From contig NZ_QJJQ01000012.1 in assembly GCF_003201975.1 (NCBI RefSeq), positions 62,001 to 126,000 on the forward strand: DNA of 64,000 nucleotides, in the 5' to 3' direction. The position numbers and the translations under genes were made by a program. The notes beneath the pieces are model-generated. The model worked only from the letters and a program-made list of their open reading frames with translations. It searched no databases and was not told the DNA's origin. How positions within the stretch are numbered: the stretch's first letter is position 1; every line of letters starts with the position of its first letter. Source of the DNA: Pseudogracilibacillus auburnensis (lineage in GTDB: Bacteria; Bacillota; Bacilli; Bacillales; Amphibacillaceae). Below, in pieces: positions 45,573-55,288 of this stretch.

Positions 45573-46115
45573 TTAAATTCTTTTTTTCTTATAATCTATG
45601 TAAAGTAACAAAATCATAATTAATAGTAAAATAACGATTGTTAAAGGAATAAGCCAAAGCTTCCCATTTGCAAAAAATCCGATTATTGTTACAAGGACGG
45701 CAGTAATTGGTGCAAATATATAGTACACGTTTGTATGATAAAACCAACCATATGGAAAAAAGTGTGCACCAGTAATGATAGCAAAAAATAAAATCATTTC
45801 AGTTGGACTTTTTATCAATGCCCAAAAAACAATTGGAAAATAAATGAATTGAGCTAAATTCAAATATAAGCCTAAGTCAGCCAAAGGTGTGTCTTTCTTA
45901 AACTTCCACTCAGCTTTTAATACTTTTGCCATAAGAACGGAAAGAGGAAACATTAATCCTGTTGTCATTAATATGAAAATGTTCTGCTGCTTTAAAGGTA
46001 GCGGCATGAGAAAAATAATAGTCATGATTGTCCAAATTAATGTGGCTGATGCGATAAATGGTAACCCATTTTTCCCTCTTATAGATAAGTCTGTCTTTAT
46101 ATTTATCAAATTCAA
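45573..46115 (-). CDS. DUF7010-like membrane protein
   Basis: This 180-residue protein has five or six membrane helices. It begins MNLINIKTDLSIRGKNGLPF and has GAHFFPYGWFYHTNVYYIFAP near residue 115, the most conserved stretch of the group I tentatively match. The C-terminus is basic. GGGGGGATC precedes the ATG. It stands alone. Function unknown. Confidence 0.65.
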   Translation of the reverse strand: MNLINIKTDLSIRGKNGLPFIASATLIWTIMTIIFLMPLPLKQQNIFILMTTGLMFPLSVLMAKVLKAEWKFKKDTPLADLGLYLNLAQFIYFPIVFWALIKSPTEMILFFAIITGAHFFPYGWFYHTNVYYIFAPITAVLVTIIGFFANGKLWLIPLTIVILLLIMILLLYIDYKKKRI

Positions 46116-46321
46116 TGATGATCCCCCCTTTAATTGATGGATTTGTATCTTTTACTCAGATAGCATGATTATAACATTTTGTATCAGAAAAAGAGTATAT
46201 TTTATGAAATATTTATAATTATATATAGTAATGACTTGTTATAAAAGAATCATGAATAAGTTATTTGAATTAAGGAAAACTCTTGATATGAAAAAAATAA
46301 TGATGGAATTGAGTGGGATGC

Positions 46322-47143
46322 ATGTATAAAACAATAAGAATAGTAATTATACTAATTTTATTTTTCTTACCGACTAGCAAATTGAATGGCGAAGAAATTG
46401 GTCTTCCGATTGAAATGCTATCTTGGGAAAAGGTGAACGACATGTTACCAAATAAAAGTATTTTTACAGTGATGGACGTGGACACTGGAAAAAAGTTTAC
46501 AGTTCAAAGACGTGCTGGAAATAGGCATGCTGATGTGCAACCTTTAACAGCGGATGATACGAAAATAATGAAAGAAATATATGATGGGAAGTGGGATTGG
46601 CGAAGAAGAGCAATTATTGTCATGTCAGAAAACCATTGGATCGCTGCTTCCATGCATGGAATGCCACATGGAGCAGGTTCACTACAAAATAATTTTCCAG
46701 GACATTTTTGTATCCACTTTAATGGAAGTAAAACGCATCGATCAAATAATATGGATTTATCGCATAAATTAATGATTTATAAAGCAGCTGGTAAGCTTGA
46801 TGCCTTTCATGCTAGTGCAGAACCTGCGGAAATTGTAAAAAGTTTTATCATTGGGATCAAACAGCGTGACCAAAAAATTATTTCTACTTTTTCAATCCAA
46901 CCGATGGACTGGGAGAAATACTTTCGTGAAATAGAAAGTATCAAGTTAGCAGCCATTGATATAGAGCCGGGCACTGATCATCATGGTTTTCATTTAGCAT
47001 TTGATGTAAAAATTGATTGGACCACTGAGGATAATGAAAAAATAAATTATGATGGAAAAATACATTTAGTTCGGTTATCACCACTTGATCCATGGAGAGT
47101 CGATAATGAACAATATATACAAGACAGTGATATAAATGAATAG
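46322..47143 (+). CDS. Exported protein with HFCIHFNGSKTH motif, unknown function
   Basis: This protein of about 273 residues has an N-terminal signal peptide (MYKTIRIVIILILFFLPTS). The middle is well conserved in Firmicutes: VQRRAGNRHADVQPLTADD, DGKWDWRRRAIIV, AASMHGMPHGAGSLQNN and GHFCIHFNGSKTHRSNNMD. The His-Cys-His cluster recalls an L,D-transpeptidase-like or metal site, but no family function is known to me. The C-terminal 70 residues form a separate NTF2-like segment. It overlaps the next gene, an L,D-transpeptidase, by 8 bp, so the two are coupled and probably act together on the cell wall. GTG 46313 is an alternative start. Confidence 0.7.
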   Translation: MYKTIRIVIILILFFLPTSKLNGEEIGLPIEMLSWEKVNDMLPNKSIFTVMDVDTGKKFTVQRRAGNRHADVQPLTADDTKIMKEIYDGKWDWRRRAIIVMSENHWIAASMHGMPHGAGSLQNNFPGHFCIHFNGSKTHRSNNMDLSHKLMIYKAAGKLDAFHASAEPAEIVKSFIIGIKQRDQKIISTFSIQPMDWEKYFREIESIKLAAIDIEPGTDHHGFHLAFDVKIDWTTEDNEKINYDGKIHLVRLSPLDPWRVDNEQYIQDSDINE

Positions 47144-47792
47144 GAAATATGTATATATATGTATGATGAGTATCATAGTAACTTTGCTGTTTTTTACTTA
47201 TACATTAGCAGAAGAGAAAGAATTAACCATCAAAATCAATATGTGGTCCAAAGAACTATATGTGTTAGAAAATGGTAAAGTCATTAAGCAATTCCCCATA
47301 TCTATTGGTACGGAGCTATCTCCTACCCCTGTAGGAGAATATAAAGTAATGGAAAAAGCGAAATCATGGGGTGGTGGATTTGGATCGAGATGGTTAGGAT
47401 TAAATGTCCCATGGGGAATTTACGGTATTCATGGTACAAATAAACCGCATCTTATTGGTGAGGATGTAAGTAGTGGCTGTATTCGTATGCATAATAAAGA
47501 TGTAGAGCAATTGTATGAAATGATTTCGATTGATACTCCTGTCCTTATTGACGGTCCAATAACTGGGACTGGGGAAGGTGAATTTAAAAATTTATCAGTT
47601 GGTTCTAAAGGTAATTTAGTTCAACTTGTTCAAGGAAGATTAAAAGCAATGGGCTTATATGATGGAGATATAAATGGTATATATGGGATTAAAACAGAGT
47701 ATGCAATAAGAGAATTTCAAAAGTTGAATCAAGTTTCTGTTAACGGAGTTGTTTCATTTAGGGAATATTTATTATTAGGGTTAATTGAATAG
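47136..47792 (+). CDS. L,D-transpeptidase with peptidoglycan-binding domain
   Basis: The 218 residues have a signal peptide, a YkuD catalytic domain and a C-terminal PG_binding_1 domain. The catalytic motif is IYGIHGTNKPHLIG followed by SSGCIRMHNKDVEQL, with Cys as nucleophile. The C-terminal repeat GSKGNLVQLVQGRLKAMGLY then DGDINGIYG binds peptidoglycan. The enzyme should make 3-3 cross-links or attach proteins to the wall. Its ATG lies inside the end of the preceding gene (8-bp overlap). Confidence 0.92.
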   Translation: MNRKYVYICMMSIIVTLLFFTYTLAEEKELTIKINMWSKELYVLENGKVIKQFPISIGTELSPTPVGEYKVMEKAKSWGGGFGSRWLGLNVPWGIYGIHGTNKPHLIGEDVSSGCIRMHNKDVEQLYEMISIDTPVLIDGPITGTGEGEFKNLSVGSKGNLVQLVQGRLKAMGLYDGDINGIYGIKTEYAIREFQKLNQVSVNGVVSFREYLLLGLIE

Positions 47793-47851
47793 CAAAAAAA
47801 GAGGTTGGACATAAAGTCGAAACTAATGGATTATCGAACAAATCGTAAAGA

Positions 47852-47900
47852 TAAAACCTCATGAAATCAAGGTTTTTAAATTTGATTTCATGAGGTTTAT
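47852..47900. terminator. Bidirectional terminator between the L,D-transpeptidase and DUF1657 genes
   Basis: AAACCTCATGAAATCAA and TTGATTTCATGAGGTTT form a 17-bp stem between converging genes. Confidence 0.9.
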
Positions 47901-47910
47901 TCATTTTATG

Positions 47911-48126
47911 TTACATTTCTTTATATTGTGGTTCTTCTTGTTGAATATATTGTAATCGGTTATTTAAGTTGTCTGTAATTGTTTTTTGTTGTTCTGCGAG
48001 CTGTTGAAACATTTGCTTAACATTTTGATCTTGTGTTTCAAGAGCAAATGTTTTTAAACTTGCCATCACACTTTCAGAATTTGCGATTGTTTGTTGTAAC
48101 TGAGTACCTACTGTCAATGTCGTCAC
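47911..48126 (-). CDS. DUF1657 family protein
   Basis: This 71-residue helical protein begins MTTLTVGTQLQQTIANSESV and continues LKTFALETQDQNVKQMFQQL, the DUF1657 pattern. In Bacilli these small proteins are often encoded with SpoVA-type and DUF421 genes in spore operons; no such neighbours are seen here. GGAGGTGACGAC precedes the ATG. Confidence 0.88.
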   Translation of the reverse strand: MTTLTVGTQLQQTIANSESVMASLKTFALETQDQNVKQMFQQLAEQQKTITDNLNNRLQYIQQEEPQYKEM

Positions 48127-48215
48127 CTCCTAGCTTTACTATTTCCTATCTATGTGATAATATGAAAAAAGTTTTAAGTATCGATCGATACTTAAAACTT
48201 CATACGTACTTCATA

Positions 48216-48533
48216 TTAAAAGTCTGAATCAATTGCTCCATGCCAGTTGATCATACCAGGCAACACATTAAATACTTGCGTAAATCCGTTGGCTTGTAAA
48301 ATATGGCAAGCTTCATTACTTCTTCCACCAGACCTACAAATAATATATATTTCGCTATCTTTGCTTAATTCATTGCACCGTTCTTCCAATTGTCCTAATG
48401 GAATTAAAACAGAACCCGGTATATGTTCTAACGCATATTCTTCCGTTTCACGAACATCTAAAATAACGACATTTTGCTCATTTAGTTTCTGCTCTAGTTC
48501 TTCATTTGTGATTTGGTTTTTATAGATAATCAT
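48216..48533 (-). CDS. Rhodanese-like sulfurtransferase
   Basis: This 105-residue single-domain rhodanese has VILDVRETEEYALEHIPGSV near the N-terminus and the active-site loop IICRSGGRSNEA with the catalytic Cys in CRSGGRS. It ends with VLPGMINWHGAI. Such proteins carry persulfide sulfur. AAGGGGGTTTA precedes the ATG. No obvious partner nearby. Confidence 0.92.
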   Translation of the reverse strand: MIIYKNQITNEELEQKLNEQNVVILDVRETEEYALEHIPGSVLIPLGQLEERCNELSKDSEIYIICRSGGRSNEACHILQANGFTQVFNVLPGMINWHGAIDSDF

Positions 48534-48652
48534 GCATTAAACCCCCTTACCAAAAACAATCGGTACGTTGGTATTTTAAATGATCTTGATAGAAAAGTCT
48601 AGTAATTGATTTGGCTTAGGTCGTTCTTCCTTATGTATCTGAACGAAGTTGA

Positions 48653-49450
48653 TTATCGTCCGTTTGTAACATAATTATTTGCGGTATCATACACTGATTT
48701 ATTTGCAAATTCCTTTAACATCGTTAACAATTCAGCGTTGTCATTAAAAGTAATTGTCTCTGTTTTTCCTTTTTTATTATATCGATAACGATCATTCGTA
48801 ATGGACATTGTTCCATCTTCCATTGTTTTTGCAAATAATAATTTCTTGTTAAATGGTGAATCTGGATGATGATGAATTAAATATTTAATTCTCGTCAAAT
48901 CATCCCAACCAACCGATACTGGATAAAAGGCATATCTTAATGTCCAGCCATCTGTAGAGAGTTTTTCTGATACGATCGAACCTCTTTCTGTTTCTCTTCG
49001 TCGTAATCGAAATGTTCCTGCAGGCGAAGTTACTTCAGATCCACCTAGTTGTAATGGTTGCAAAGTTAAATTATTTCCTGAACCACTATCAATTAAATAT
49101 AAATGATTCTTTTTTTGGTAAAGATTGATCGTATGAGTTTTATCCATAATCCAACCATTATCAGACCAAACTGTTGCAGCAGAGAGTGTTACAGGATAGC
49201 CTAATTCTCTTAAAACGAGATGCATTAGTCCATTCAATTCATAACAAAGTCCACCTCTTTTTTGCTGAACCATTTTATCCAACAAAAATGGTTCGGTAAT
49301 CGGTTCTTCATTTCCTAACAGAACATCAAGGTTTTCAAATGCAAAGATATGTGCAAAATAGCGTTGAATCGCGGCAATTTGATCAATTTCATTTGTAAAT
49401 TGATCTTGTACTTTTTTTATCTCATGTAAAAATGTTTCCACATTACCCAC
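48653..49450 (-). CDS. nat: Arylamine N-acetyltransferase
   Basis: This 265-residue NAT transfers acetyl from acetyl-CoA to arylamines or hydrazines. The catalytic triad is present: Cys in KRGGLCYELNGLM, His in DKTHTINLY and Asp in LYLIDSGSG. The N-terminal half contains FENLDVLLG, part of the substrate pocket. AAAGAGGTGGG precedes the ATG. It lies downstream of ypcP with a 55-bp gap and may be read with it. Confidence 0.92.
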   Translation of the reverse strand: MGNVETFLHEIKKVQDQFTNEIDQIAAIQRYFAHIFAFENLDVLLGNEEPITEPFLLDKMVQQKRGGLCYELNGLMHLVLRELGYPVTLSAATVWSDNGWIMDKTHTINLYQKKNHLYLIDSGSGNNLTLQPLQLGGSEVTSPAGTFRLRRRETERGSIVSEKLSTDGWTLRYAFYPVSVGWDDLTRIKYLIHHHPDSPFNKKLLFAKTMEDGTMSITNDRYRYNKKGKTETITFNDNAELLTMLKEFANKSVYDTANNYVTNGR

Positions 49451-49505
49451 CTCTTTTACTTATAATAAAAAGACCATCAATGGATGATCCTTTACATGTT
49501 CAAAA

Positions 49506-50390
49506 TTACATAAACTCTCCGATTGAACGGATACGTACACCGAGCTCTTTTATATTCGTATCGATTGAGTCGATATCAAATTCAATTTTTGCCTCATCTA
49601 ATACACAATCAATTGGAATATCACATTTTATTTCTGCTAATTGTTTGGATAAATAAAACATGTCCATATTTTCTTGAATTTTTTTTCTTACTCCAGGTGG
49701 TAATTCATCTATTGCTTCTAAAACGGCAGCAAACGTCTCGTATGTTTGCAATAATTTTGTTGCTGTTTTTTCCCCAATACCTTTTATCCCTGGATAATTA
49801 TCTGCACTATCACCAGTAAATCCTTTAAATTCAATAATTTGGTGCGGTTGTAATCCTTTTTTATCATAAAAATTAGCCTGTTGGAATAGATCGTAGTTCC
49901 CAATCCCTTTTTTCATAATAGCAACATCAACATTCTCTCTCACTAATTGAAGAAGATCATAATCTCCCGTCTGAATGATTATTTCATGTTCCTTGCAATA
50001 TTGATTGGCAATGGAGCCGATGATATCATCGGCTTCATAATTTACAAGGCCAATATTGGGGATATTAAACGTATCGACAACTTCTTTTACTAACGTAAAT
50101 TGAGGAATAAGCTCTTCAGGTGGCTCTCCTCTATTTGCTTTATAGCTGTCATATAACTCAGATCTAAACGTTTGACTTCCCATATCCCAGCAACAAAAAA
50201 CATGGGTTGGATCAAATTGCTTAATCGCGTCCAAAAAGTATCGTAAAAATTGATGAACTCCATTGGTTGCGATACCATGGTCATTTTTCATAAAATTACC
50301 ACTGTATGCAGTTGCATAATAACCACGAAATAGCAATGCCATTCCATCTACTAATAAAATTCTATTCGTCAAAGTAACGTCATCCTTCAT
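49506..50390 (-). CDS. ypcP: 5'-3' exonuclease YpcP (ExoR)
   Basis: This 294-residue protein is the FEN-like 5' nuclease related to the N-terminal domain of DNA polymerase I. It has LLVDGMALLFRGYYAT at the N-terminus, the acidic cluster NYEADDIIGSIA and TGDYDLLQL, and the helix-hairpin-helix GIKGIGEKTATKLL. It should remove RNA primers or flaps in DNA replication and repair. Its start overlaps the end of dynA by 11 bp. In B. subtilis ypcP lies near ypbR (dynA) as well. Confidence 0.93.
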   Translation of the reverse strand: MKDDVTLTNRILLVDGMALLFRGYYATAYSGNFMKNDHGIATNGVHQFLRYFLDAIKQFDPTHVFCCWDMGSQTFRSELYDSYKANRGEPPEELIPQFTLVKEVVDTFNIPNIGLVNYEADDIIGSIANQYCKEHEIIIQTGDYDLLQLVRENVDVAIMKKGIGNYDLFQQANFYDKKGLQPHQIIEFKGFTGDSADNYPGIKGIGEKTATKLLQTYETFAAVLEAIDELPPGVRKKIQENMDMFYLSKQLAEIKCDIPIDCVLDEAKIEFDIDSIDTNIKELGVRIRSIGEFM

Positions 50391-53300
50391 TTATTTGATT
50401 CATCATATTTGTTAATGAATGATATTTTGCTTGTAATTCAGTAATATCAATGGTGTCGGTTAACATTTTAATATGTTGATCAATGATCGAGTCAATTTCC
50501 AGTTCCATTCGATTTCTCATTCTGTTTAATTCACTGATCCATTGATCTACATATTTTCTTTCCATTATTCCTTTTTGTTCTTCTACATATTTTTTGGCAA
50601 ATGGTTGTAACGTTTCATAAAATGAATCTTTCATTTTTTCTCTTTCATTCTGTTCAAAAAATGTTCTTGTGTTTTTAAAAATTTTAAGTGTATTTGCAAA
50701 TATACTCATATCTAATTGTAAAAATGCTTGCTCATACAGAGGGGTTTCAATTGTCGTTTCATTGAAACTTGGTAAGATAAATGAGTTGTCAACTGCATTT
50801 ATTTCTTGCTGAATAGCATTATATAGATTTTTGAGTAGTTCATTCATATAAGACTCTATTCGTAATGATACTGCACGTACTTCTTGTAACAATTCATATC
50901 CAACATAATCGATAAATTGGTTTCGATTATGTTCTAATTGTGTCACTGCTTGCCTACCAGAAGCTGTAATGGTTGTTGGGTTAAAATGTTCTGAAAACAA
51001 ATCGTGAAAACGAATATATAATCTTTCGAGAACGAAATGCAACTGCCTTTCAACTCGTTCCAACATGCGTTTTTCTGAAACTTCATGATTTGTATTGGCA
51101 ATAATTTGCTTGAAGTCTTTCCTTTTCTCCTGCAATTGTTGTACATGGTTTTTCCGTTCCGATTGATTTAAACTTGCTGAATGAATAAAATTGTGTAACG
51201 TTGTTTTTGCCCGGTTCATATCCCAAATTGCCGCTTGTACAGTTAATGCTGCTAAATCTTCTTCGATAAATGAATAAAACTCTTTTTCAAAGGAAGTCAT
51301 TTCATGATTTAAAGAAGTATTATTCTGTTTTTCTTCTAATGATAACTTACTGGAAACTGGGAAAATTTTCGGATGTCTAATTCCAAATTGTAATAATTGC
51401 TCTTCGACATATTGAAGTACCATTTTTAAATCGGATTCGTTTTCTGCTAGATCCGAAGCATTTACGACAAAAAACATTTTATCTAATTCAAAAGCTTCTT
51501 TCACGCGACCTAATTGCATTAAAAAGTCTCGATCAGCACTTGTGATTGCATGGTTATAATATGTGACATATATAATTGCATCAGCCTGTTTAATATAATC
51601 AAAAGAGACGTTCGTATGTCTAGCATTAACGGAATCCGCACCAGGCGTATCGACTAACGTAATTCCTTTTTGTGTTAAAGCACAATCGTAATACAAATCT
51701 ACTGTTTCAATATAACAAGCTTTTGTTTCGTCTGTAACGAAGACGGGAAATTGTTCTAATGTAATGTTGACTGTTTTACCTAACTGCCCTTTTCGCTCCT
51801 CATACCCATTGATGACTGCAAGTAGATACGATTGATATGTTTTATTTAATTCATCTTGATCATACAGTTTTTCTTCTTTTATCCAATTGATCATATCATC
51901 AACATTCGTACATTCTGGTGAAAAATCTTTCGTTATTGTTGCTAAATCATTTGTTAACGTTTCATCATCTTTTAGTGTAATGATGACTGTACCATGCTTA
52001 TATTGATCCGTAACAGGCGAAATACGACTAATAACAGCTGTTGTAGGATTTGGTGAAACAGGTAAAATTTGCTCACCAAATAAAGCATTTGAAAAAGACG
52101 ATTTTCCTGCGCTAAATGCACCAAACAATGCGATCGTTAATTCTCGATTATACAAACGGTCTTTTTTATCTTCTAAATCATGAATAATGGAAGAAAAACC
52201 ATCCATATTTGTTATTTCTTTCGTTACGTTTTCAATCATTCTGATCATATTTTCCATTGAAATATGTCCAAGGTTATGTCCCTCTTCCTTTATTTCTCTT
52301 TTAGTAATGATAGATTCTTTCCGTTCTTTCACTACGGGTGAATCTTCCAGAATGACTTCTTTTCGTTTATCAATCATTGCTTTGATGGTTCCGATTAACG
52401 TATCATCATTGGTAGGATGATGATACAGTTCATCAATTTCAGATAATTTTTGTTGAAGTTCTTGTTTCATATTCGTTTGTCGCTCTAACTGTTCCTGAAG
52501 CGTTACATATTCCTGCCGTTCTTCTTCTAGTTGTATTTTTTCTTCTATTATTCGTTCATGATTATACTTTTCAATCTTTTTCCAAAGCTGGGCAGCTTTT
52601 TGTCTAAATTTATTTTTAATATCGTTACTTAAGTCATTTGTATAATTTAAAATGTAATTTCCATTAATCGTAGCTCCCTTTTTCATAAAAGAAAATAGTT
52701 GCTCTTCTTCGTAAGCAATCATTAATTGCTGAACAGATTGTAAAAGCTCTTCATCATGTATATTATTTTCTCGTAATATTTCATTCCATTTATCTCTTAA
52801 CTTCCACTGGATCGCTACTTCGGCTGTTTTTTGAAGCTCTTGAAGAAAAACAGTCAACCGATTTATTCGTTCTTCGTCTGTTTTTTTCTTCGCATTAAAA
52901 AAGCCAACTTTAAAATCTTTTTCTTGCGATTCTAAAAATACTTTTGCTTGATCCCGTAATTTAGCAGGCATTAAGTAAGCGTTTTTTAATGTTTGGTTTA
53001 ATTCATGATCAAAATCACTTTTTAGTCGTTCATTCCATTGCTCTAATTCTCGTAATTTATTATTTATCTCATCTAATCTATTAATATCTACAGTATCTGT
53101 GTCATCTAAAGAAACATCAGCTAACGTTTGATTATATTCCTCTTGTATAAACGTCTTATGAGCAACTATGATTTCCCGTGTTGCTGCAATTAGTCGACTT
53201 GCAATTTCTTTTTGTTGATGAAAAAGAGCAAAGATATCCGCCTTTATGTTTGTTATTTCATTATGAGTGGCCGACGTATCCATGACAGATGAATAATAAA

Positions 53301-54030
53301 TTTTTTCAGGGAAAATACTCCATTGTTCAAACGTTTGTTTAACGTTTTGATCAAATTGTCGAAACGTAATTTCTGACTCGTTATGTTTATCAACTTGGTT
53401 AATGATAATAAAAAAAGGAATTTTTGCTTTTTGCATTTTTTGTAAGAAATATAGGTTTACTTCAGATTGGACATGATTATAGTCCATCACATAATATAAG
53501 ACATCGACCACATGTAGTGCGGATTCAGTCATTAGCCGATCAGCATCATCTGCAGCATCAATTCCTGGTGTATCAAGTAGCGCATAACCAGGCGGCAAAA
53601 TCGGTTCAGAAGTACTTATTTCGATTTGCTTAATTGTATCTTTATCTGTTGCATAGTCTTTAATCATATCAATGTCGTAAGGTTCGTCATACTGAACTGG
53701 TGTTCTCTCTGTAAAGAAAACACGGGCAACTCCTTCACCTGACATAATTTTAACGATGTTTGCACTCGTAGGAATTGGACTTTTCGGTAAAACATCTTTT
53801 CCTAACAAATAATTAATCATCGAAGATTTACCAGCAGAAAAATGTCCTGCAAAACAAATATTAAATTGATTTGTCTCTTTTTTTTCAAATAAATCGATTA
53901 TTTTTTCAGCATTTTTTTTATCACCATTACTCATTATTAGTTGATATAATGATGCTAAATGATTTCCGGTAACCGTCATCATTTCCTTATGTGCAACTTT
54001 CAACGTAACATTCCCCTTTATCGTACTCAT
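50380..54030 (-). CDS. dynA: Bacterial dynamin DynA (tandem GTPase)
   Basis: DynA is a membrane-remodelling GTPase that protects cells against phage and membrane damage. The 1216-residue chain is a head-to-tail fusion of two dynamin units. The first G domain has GHFSAGKSSMINYLLG near residue 60 and LLDTPGIDAADD. The second has GAFSAGKSSFSNALFG near 640 and LVDTPGADSVNARH, with its Asp motif near VNASDLAE. Long helical regions follow each G domain. B. subtilis DynA has 1193 residues and the same plan. No TTG/GTG ambiguity: ATG 54030 follows AAAGGGGAA. The ypcP gene is coupled behind it. Confidence 0.95.
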   Translation of the reverse strand: MSTIKGNVTLKVAHKEMMTVTGNHLASLYQLIMSNGDKKNAEKIIDLFEKKETNQFNICFAGHFSAGKSSMINYLLGKDVLPKSPIPTSANIVKIMSGEGVARVFFTERTPVQYDEPYDIDMIKDYATDKDTIKQIEISTSEPILPPGYALLDTPGIDAADDADRLMTESALHVVDVLYYVMDYNHVQSEVNLYFLQKMQKAKIPFFIIINQVDKHNESEITFRQFDQNVKQTFEQWSIFPEKIYYSSVMDTSATHNEITNIKADIFALFHQQKEIASRLIAATREIIVAHKTFIQEEYNQTLADVSLDDTDTVDINRLDEINNKLRELEQWNERLKSDFDHELNQTLKNAYLMPAKLRDQAKVFLESQEKDFKVGFFNAKKKTDEERINRLTVFLQELQKTAEVAIQWKLRDKWNEILRENNIHDEELLQSVQQLMIAYEEEQLFSFMKKGATINGNYILNYTNDLSNDIKNKFRQKAAQLWKKIEKYNHERIIEEKIQLEEERQEYVTLQEQLERQTNMKQELQQKLSEIDELYHHPTNDDTLIGTIKAMIDKRKEVILEDSPVVKERKESIITKREIKEEGHNLGHISMENMIRMIENVTKEITNMDGFSSIIHDLEDKKDRLYNRELTIALFGAFSAGKSSFSNALFGEQILPVSPNPTTAVISRISPVTDQYKHGTVIITLKDDETLTNDLATITKDFSPECTNVDDMINWIKEEKLYDQDELNKTYQSYLLAVINGYEERKGQLGKTVNITLEQFPVFVTDETKACYIETVDLYYDCALTQKGITLVDTPGADSVNARHTNVSFDYIKQADAIIYVTYYNHAITSADRDFLMQLGRVKEAFELDKMFFVVNASDLAENESDLKMVLQYVEEQLLQFGIRHPKIFPVSSKLSLEEKQNNTSLNHEMTSFEKEFYSFIEEDLAALTVQAAIWDMNRAKTTLHNFIHSASLNQSERKNHVQQLQEKRKDFKQIIANTNHEVSEKRMLERVERQLHFVLERLYIRFHDLFSEHFNPTTITASGRQAVTQLEHNRNQFIDYVGYELLQEVRAVSLRIESYMNELLKNLYNAIQQEINAVDNSFILPSFNETTIETPLYEQAFLQLDMSIFANTLKIFKNTRTFFEQNEREKMKDSFYETLQPFAKKYVEEQKGIMERKYVDQWISELNRMRNRMELEIDSIIDQHIKMLTDTIDITELQAKYHSLTNMMNQINEG

Positions 54031-54398
54031 ACAGCTTACTTTTATATTGTTTAATCATCACTATTAAAAGGTCATTAAATTTCGACCTAGGCATCTTAGT
54101 TCATTGTTTCTTTATTATTATCATTATACGAGATGAACAACGCTTTTACTAGTAAAAGAAAAGGGATGTTTGGATACGAAAACGCCCTAAAATGCTCCTT
54201 TTCTGCAGACTCTTTAATAGGATTGTGTTGTGATATACATATTGGAGAGGAAAACGAGGACAGAGATGAATACTATATTTGGAATTACTCTCTTGCGAAA
54301 ACAGCAACTTTCTTTCAATTTATTTCCAATAGAAAGAGGTCTGAACATTGACTTGCTAGGTAGACCCCCTTATGTAATTAAATCTAAAAGAAAATTAT
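54031..54398. other. Intergenic region dynA to dapA-family gene
   Basis: Short open frames exist on the plus strand (for example from ATG 54133, 72 codons), but none has a ribosome-binding site or a recognisable family. I see no supported feature. Confidence 0.35.
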
Positions 54399-55235
54399 TT
54401 AATTTAAGGTATTTCCAATTGGACTCCTGCAAATGCCTATTGGTATTCCCTTTTGATTAATCAGTTGTTTCAAGTTTACTAAAGGGGTTCCTTGATAAAC
54501 TTGTTCGATAATAAGATCAATTTTTTCTCTTTCTTGCTCCGTTATTTTTTGCTTTGTAAGCAATTTATCGAACCATTGACTAATTACTACTGGTGAAATA
54601 TTTCCAGCAATAGAAGAAAGGCGATCGAATCCTTGTAATACTTTATCCTCGATATTTACCTCTCCACCAACATAAAAGTAAAAATTATTTCTTTTTACAT
54701 CCTTTTTTACTCGTTCCACCTTTTCTTCATTTCCGGCTTCCTTTAACCCGATCACCAATTCGATTTCACTTAACCGAATAATACTTTCTACGGATAAATC
54801 AAATCCTGTTCTTTTAGGATTGTTATATAAGATAGTAGGCTTATTACTTTGATTGATGATTGCTTGTGAATAAACTACTGCTTCTTCTTGTGTCGGTAAA
54901 ATATACGGCGGATATCCGAGTAAAATACCAGCTATGTTTGTATTCGCTATTCTTTTCGCTAATTCTTCTGCTTCTTTTTGTTTAATAGAGGATACACCAA
55001 ATATAATTTCCATATTATTAATAAGTTCATCTTCTGAAAGGATCCCGTTCAATAATGCGATTTTTTCTTTTAGGTTTAGACTATGCTGTTCTCCAGTGGA
55101 ACCAGAAACGAGAACAGACTTTACCCCTTGCTTATATAGATCTCTTATATGATCAAGGGTTCCCTGAACATTCAATGACTCATCGTTAAAAAATGCAGTG
55201 GGCACAGCGATATGGATTTTTTCTTTTAACATCAT
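54399..55235 (-). CDS. Dihydrodipicolinate synthase family aldolase/lyase
   Basis: This 278-residue TIM-barrel enzyme belongs to the DapA/NanA family. It has SGSTGEQHSLN near residue 45 (the oxyanion/substrate loop; Ser replaces the usual first Thr), the Tyr in ILYNNPKRTG and the Schiff-base Lys in VIGLKEAGN. The active-site residues are thus present, but several positions differ from true DapA. The housekeeping dapA is usually next to dapG and asd, which are not here, so this is probably a catabolic or specialised member. The flavin reductase gene lies 53 bp upstream on the same strand. Confidence 0.85.
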   Translation of the reverse strand: MMLKEKIHIAVPTAFFNDESLNVQGTLDHIRDLYKQGVKSVLVSGSTGEQHSLNLKEKIALLNGILSEDELINNMEIIFGVSSIKQKEAEELAKRIANTNIAGILLGYPPYILPTQEEAVVYSQAIINQSNKPTILYNNPKRTGFDLSVESIIRLSEIELVIGLKEAGNEEKVERVKKDVKRNNFYFYVGGEVNIEDKVLQGFDRLSSIAGNISPVVISQWFDKLLTKQKITEQEREKIDLIIEQVYQGTPLVNLKQLINQKGIPIGICRSPIGNTLN

Positions 55236-55288
55236 GTTATCCCCTCACCTTAATTAAAATGATCATTCAATTCATGTTCATTTGTCCC

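Noticed and set aside
54133-54351. 72-codon plus-strand frame between dynA and the dapA-family gene
   Set aside because: No ribosome-binding site, no recognisable family, and competing frames of equal length.
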